64,000 nucleotides of DNA. Source: Saussurea involucrata (taxonomy: Eukaryota; Streptophyta; Magnoliopsida; Asterales; Asteraceae). The stretch's first letter is position 1. The number at the start of each line of letters is the position of its first letter. The translations under genes were made by a program, and so were the position numbers. The notes under the pieces are model-generated. The model worked only from the letters and a program-made list of their open reading frames with translations. It was not told the origin of the DNA and ran no database searches. Below, piece by piece: positions 58,835 to 64,000 of the stretch. The DNA is taken from the NCBI GenBank assembly GCA_033807775.1, contig CM066312.1:31531696-31595695 (forward strand), in the 5' to 3' direction.

Positions 58835-61824
58835 TTACTTGTTTGATCTCCTTACCATTTCAGGTTCCTCCACGTAATTCAGCCTTTCATCAACCTGTAT
58901 ATCTGGTAGAGAAACTGCATGATCTGGCGTAACCGAACACTTTCGAAAATTTGATACGTGAAAAGCGTTGTGGATTCTGCTTAACTCTGGCGAAAGATCT
59001 AACCTATAGGCTACTTCACCGATTCTTTCTGTAATTGCAAACGGTCCAATGTACCGTGGGCTCAGTTTGCCTTGTTTCCCAAATCGAATGACTACTTTCC
59101 AAGGTGAGACTTTTAACATTACAGAATCTCCAACTTGGAATTCTAACGGTTTTCGGCGTCGGTCAGCGTAGTTTTTCTGTCTGTCTTGAGCTACTTTCAA
59201 TCGTTCCCGAATTTGAGTAATCTTATCCGCGGTTAACTGAACTATATCTGGCCCCGCTAATTGTTTCTCTCCCACTTCGTTCCAACACAGAGGCGTTCGG
59301 AATTTTCTACCATACAGAACTTCGAACGGTGCCGCTTGAATGCTGGAATGATAACTGTTATTGTAGGCAAATTCAATCAACGGCAAATGCTTATCCCACG
59401 ATCCCCCGAAATCAACAATGCAGGCTCGTAGCATATCTTCTAAAGTCTGAATCGTTCGTTCACTCTGGCCATCAGTTTGAGGATGATACGGTGTACTTAA
59501 CTTTATTTGCGTCCCCATCTCCTTTTGAAAACTCCTCCAGAACCTTGAAGTAAAACGACTATCACGATAAAAAATAATCGAGATTGGAACTCCATGTCGA
59601 GTTACTATTTCGTCGATATATAACTTTTCTAGTCTTTCTAACGAATAGGTTTCTTTTATTGGCAGGAAGTGAGCAGACTTTGTTAACCTGTCAACGATCA
59701 CCCAAATGGCATCAAATCCTTTCGGAGTCCTTGGTAACTTCGTGATGAAATCTGTAGTAATCTGATCCCATTTCCACATAGGTATTTCCAAACGTTGTAA
59801 CTGACCAAAAGGCTTTTGATGTTCAATCTTTACTTTCTTACAAGTGTTACAACCTTCTACATGCTGAGCAATATTCCTTTTCATTCCCGGCCACCAGTAA
59901 AATTGTCGTAAATCTTTATACATGTTATTCGTACCTGGATGAATAGAGAAACGAGACTGATGAGCTTCATGAAGTACCCGATCACGTAAACCACCCAAAC
60001 GAGGCACCCAAAATCTATTTTCCAAACACAGTAACCCACGATCATCTTTTACGAGTGATGCTGATATACCCACTAACCGTTATGTTTTCAAGTGTTCTTC
60101 TTGAAAGGCTTCTACTTGACACTTCTTCAATTCGTCAAAGATGTTAGGTAGAAGTTCAGTTCGTAGTGCAATGGCCTTTATTGTTCCGCTTCTCTCTTGG
60201 CGACTTAGTGCATCAGCTACCACATTCGCCTTCCCCGGATGATAAAGAATTTCGCAATCGTAATCATTCACCAATTCTAACCATCTTCTTTGCCTCATAT
60301 TCAATTCTCGTTGATCGAAGAGATGTTGGAGACTCTTATGATCGGTATAAATTTGACATTTAGAGTCGTAGAGATAATGTCTCCAAATCTTTAGCGAGAA
60401 AACAACTGCTGCAACTTCCATGTTGTGTGTAGGATACTGCCGTTCATGATTCTTCAGTTGTCGAGAAGCATAAGCAATAACTTTTCCATGTTGCATTAAT
60501 ACACATCCCAATCCTAGTTTGGAGGCATCACTGTAAACAACAAAGTCATTTGAACCTTCAGGTAGTGATAGTATCGGTGCGCTACAAAGTTTTTCTTTCA
60601 ATATTCGGAATGCTTCATCCTGTTCAACTTTCCATTCGAACTTTATATTCTTTCGGGTCAACTTGGTCAGGGGCGTAGCGATACGAGAGAAATCTTGTAT
60701 AAACTTTCGATAGTAGCCAGCTAAACCCAGAAAACTTCGTACTTCTATTGGCGTTCTCGACAGTTCCCAATTTTCAATTGCCTCTACTTTCATCGGATCA
60801 ACTTGAATACCTTTTTCGAAACTACATGCCCAAGAAATTGAACTTCCCGTAGCCAGAATTCGCATTTGGAGAATTTAGCATATAGCTGTTTCTTTTTCAA
60901 CAATTTCAAGAATCAAACGAAGGTGTTGAGCGTGCTCTTCTTCAGATCGAGAGTAGATAAGGATATCATCGATAAACACAATAACGAATTTATCGAGATA
61001 TGACTTACATACCCGATTCATTAAATCCATAAAAGCAGCTGGGGTGTTCGTCAATCCAAAAGGCATCACTAGGAATTCATAGTGACCATACCTTGTGCGA
61101 AAAGCAGTTTTCAGAACATCTTCTTCTTTAACCTTTAGCTGATGATAACCAGACCTTAAATCAATTTTTGAGAAATAACAGCTCCAACTATTTGATCAAA
61201 GAGGTCATCAATTCTGGGAAGCGGATACTTATTCTTGATCGTACGCTTATTCAGTTCCCGATAATCAATAAACATTCTCATCGACCCGTCTTTCCTTTTC
61301 ACAAACAGAACTGGTGCTCCCCACGGTGACGTACTGGGTCTGATGAAGCCCTTATCAGAAAGATCTTGTAGTTGCGTCATCATTTCTTTCATCTCTAGAG
61401 GTGCCAGACGATACGGTGCACGGGCAATAGGAGCGGCTCCAGGAAACAGATCTATACCAAACTCTACTTGTCTAACGGGTGGAAGACTATTCAAATCTTC
61501 TGGGAAAACTTCCGAAAATTCACAAACAACCGGGATATCTTCCAACTTATTCTTTTCTAGCTTAGTATCTATCACATAAGCTAAATAACTCGTGCAGCCT
61601 TTATTAACACACTTACGGGCTTTCATCATAGAGATAAGGCAAGACTGATGATTTCTACGCTCACCATAAATCACTATTGGTCCCTTCTCAGGTAAAACAA
61701 CATTGATCAGCTTCCTATCACAATTTATACTAGCTTGATTCTCGGCTAACCAATCCATTCCCACTACCACATCAAACTCAATCAAAGCTATAGGGAAATA
61801 ACTGGATAGGTACTCCACACCCAT
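58835..61824 (-). pseudogene. Second copy of G1 pol (RT, RNase H, integrase)
   Basis: Duplicate of 22986-25975 with the same frameshifts and the same lost chromodomain. Substitutions against copy 1 at 59522 and 61139. Pieces: RT at 61824-61156 and 61069-60875, thumb and RNase H at 60865-60080, integrase at 60073-58835. Confidence 0.9.
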
Positions 61825-63262
61825 CTATATTTATAACACAACTATAAAATACCTCTTTAACCGGTACTTGATTATCATTTGCAGTATCTACCATTAAAGC
61901 ATGATCTAACACTTTAGGCTTTAAACGCATATAAGCAGCAAAAGAAGGAGACACAAACGATCGATTTGCAACAGAGTCAAATAACACTTTAGCACGTGTA
62001 GAGTTTATTAGGAATGTACCTGTAACCACATCAGGAGTTTCTTCTGCTTCTTGTGTTGTCATTTGGAAGGCTCGACCCCTTGCTCTTGGTAGCTCTGGCC
62101 TTTGCACTACTGGTCCAACACCTATTGGTCTCACTGACATACCACCATGCTGTACTCTCCCCCGTGGACAATCAGACTGAATATGATCAGGAGAATTGCA
62201 TGAGAAACAAAATCGTGTTACCCGACAGTGTTTAGCAATATGGCCGGTCTTTCCACACTTGTAACAAACTCGAGGATCAACTTGACAATTTCCTTGATGA
62301 ATACGGTTGCATCTTGGACAAGGTCTTTCCACTGGTCTGAAAGGTGTACGACTATCAAACCTCTGAAATCTGGACTTCTTTGGATCATATTGTGGTCCTT
62401 CCCATTTTCTTTTTCCAGTACTTTTATCACTAGCATCTCTCCCTTTATCCCGTTCCACATTTTCCGCTGCATCTACCGCGACTGAGAAGGTATCCGGTCC
62501 CTTTGCAATCACTAGACTTCTGATTTTTGAATTTAACCCGAAGATAAACCTTTCCATCTTAAGTGCCTCCGTGGCAACGTAGTACTCAGCGAAACGAGAC
62601 TTCTCCAGAAAACGAGCGGTATAATCCCGAACTGATAAACTTCCCTGTTGCAGGTTCATGAACTCTTCTTCTAGTTGTCTAACTGCTTCTTGAGGACAAA
62701 ACTGTCACTTGAAAGCTATAGTGAATTCTTCCCAAGAAAAAGTATAATACACATCTGATCCTCTAGAGGTAATAAGAGCTTCCCACCAATATAACGCATC
62801 CGCCTTCAGCATTGCAGTTCCATATAGAACTCTATCTTCGTCGACACATTTACTAGTTTTGAAGATAGCTTCTATCTCTTTTAGCCACCTCATAGCCTTC
62901 ACTGGATCTCTTTCTCCTGAGTAGGTTGGAGGTTTGCAACTTAGAAACATCTTATAATCACACTTCCTTGGCACCGGTATGACAGTAGGTGTAATGGGCA
63001 TCTCGTCTTCGAGATTAGGATCTGGTATTTCAGTTTTAGTATTACTAGTTCGGTCGAACATAGCTTGTATACTTGCTTGCAGTCTTCCCATTTCAGCCGT
63101 CAAATCATTTCTTGTAACAAATTCGGTACCCCGCGACTGAACTCTGCCTCCTGTTCTGCCCCTACCTCGTTCTCCCCCTCTTCCCCTCGTCGCGACTGTT
63201 GGATTCGTCCGATTAGGATTTCCTTCTCCCTCTCTATTTGTACGTCGAGTACCACTTGTCAT
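61778..63262 (-). pseudogene. Second copy of G1 gag and protease
   Basis: Duplicate of 25929-27413, with the same TGA (62705-62707) and the same D-S-V in place of D-S-G. One substitution at 62905 changes Ser to Pro in gag; Pro is also what G2 has, so copy 1 carries the newer change. Confidence 0.9.
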
Positions 63263-63505
63263 TCTGTTGATTTCAACAAGGTTAATATACACATAAACAC
63301 ATACGCCATATAATAAGGTATTCCAGTTCAAACATGTACCTTTAAGTTCACAATTACACTGGCCAGATGTAATTTGAAATTACCTTACATGATGTTCCTT
63401 CTACCTTTTATATTTAGCATCCCAAGGTTCTAACATAATAGGGACATCCTACTTCACATGCAGTTTAAGTTAGGTATGGATCCGAATACCTAAATCCCTT
63501 AAACC

Positions 63506-63519
63506 TGGCTCTGATACCA
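63506..63519 (-). other. Primer-binding site of the second G1 copy
   Basis: TGGTATCAGAGCCA on the minus strand, as in copy 1. Confidence 0.9.
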
Positions 63520-63521
63520 TC

Positions 63522-64000
63522 TGTAACGACCCGGATTCCCAAACATACATCAATTAACATATATTGCATAACAGCGTTTCATTAGAAAAGATACATCATA
63601 TAACATTTACGGTCCCTTGGTCTTTACAACCATAATAAGTATTTCATTACAAACGTTTTGCTACTAAATAACAAAGTTATAACTACAAACACGTCATGGT
63701 CTTCAAAAACATAAGTCTTCCAAAAGCTAGTCACGGATTATCCTTCTTACTTGCTCTTACTTGATCCACGACCTGGAATACATATTTTTAAAACAAAATG
63801 AGGGTTAGACCTAGTGGTCTAAGTGAGAAAATCTCTGTCAGGCTAAAATCATTTAAACAGACACCATATATATAACATACTTTGAATACCAATTAAGACG
63901 CGTATGCATTGTGTACTTCCCTGTCTCATTTCCCTTGGCCATATTAATTGGTTGCGAGCCAACTAATCAGTTTACTCCGCTGCACTAATATACAGCCAAC
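63522..64000 (-). mobile_element. Second copy of G LTR 2, cut by the window end
   Basis: Duplicate of 27673-28149 with one extra TA unit near 63868. Confidence 0.9.

Larger units (their letters stand above)
48961..64000. repeat. Right copy of the 15-kb near-identical direct repeat
   Basis: Same strand and order as 13114-28149. The junction is clean: bases before 48961 (accaccaat) belong to module C and are unlike those before 13114 (tttctaag). Only three bases or fewer could be shared at the breakpoint. The repeat runs off the window. Confidence 0.95.

Overview
This window reads as plant nuclear DNA, almost wholly made of nested LTR retrotransposons in a heterochromatin-like setting. The evidence is: Ty1/copia and Ty3/gypsy polyproteins, initiator-Met-tRNA primer sites, polypurine tracts, long LTRs, a Helitron-like end and a decayed AP2/ERF transcription factor. 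The style of the elements resembles what I know from eudicots, perhaps Asteraceae, but I hold that loosely. I see no intact cellular gene, rRNA, tRNA or CRISPR array. Every coding region carries stops or frameshifts.

Layout. 1-698: tail of a chromovirus LTR (family G). 699-1693: end of a second long LTR (family T). 1694-6284: 3' half of a Sirevirus-like copia element (module A) with polypurine tract and 3' LTR. 6285-7360: leader, primer site and 5' LTR of a related element on the other strand. 7361-8918: stretch ending like a Helitron. 9172-9531: MITE-like. 9532-11111: another T-type LTR. 11265-11660: broken cytokinin-response-factor (CRF) type AP2/ERF gene, cut inside its AP2 domain by an LTR. 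11661-14544: 3' half of a Sirevirus-like element on the minus strand (C'). 14545-16946: T LTR inserted in C'. 16947-21174: 3' LTR and extra ORF of a third Sirevirus-like lineage (module B, minus). 21175-35762: G chromovirus array LTR-internal-LTR-internal-LTR, inserted in module B and flanked by the same five bases. 35763-36575: unassigned. 36576-48960: the most complete copia element (5' LTR, primer site, gag, protease, integrase, RT, RNase H, extra ORF = module C), with its 3' end missing.

From 48961 to the window end the sequence repeats 13114-28149 almost base for base (offset 35,847-35,851). The simplest reading is a very recent tandem duplication of a 35,847-bp unit (13114-48960), of which copy 2 is only partly in view. 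An assembly artefact would look the same and must be excluded.

The most interesting biology is a large, non-enzymatic extra ORF between RNase H and the 3' LTR. It occurs in four copies (A, B, C, C') representing three LTR lineages. It keeps one layout: a helical N-terminal domain, a low-complexity and coiled-coil middle, an acidic stretch, then a C-terminal domain with a DG-x-EW / EADF-type signature. In all four copies an internal polypurine tract identical to GAGGGGGAG is read as Glu-Gly-Glu at the same place. Separately, each element family is studded with its own short, often palindromic motif.
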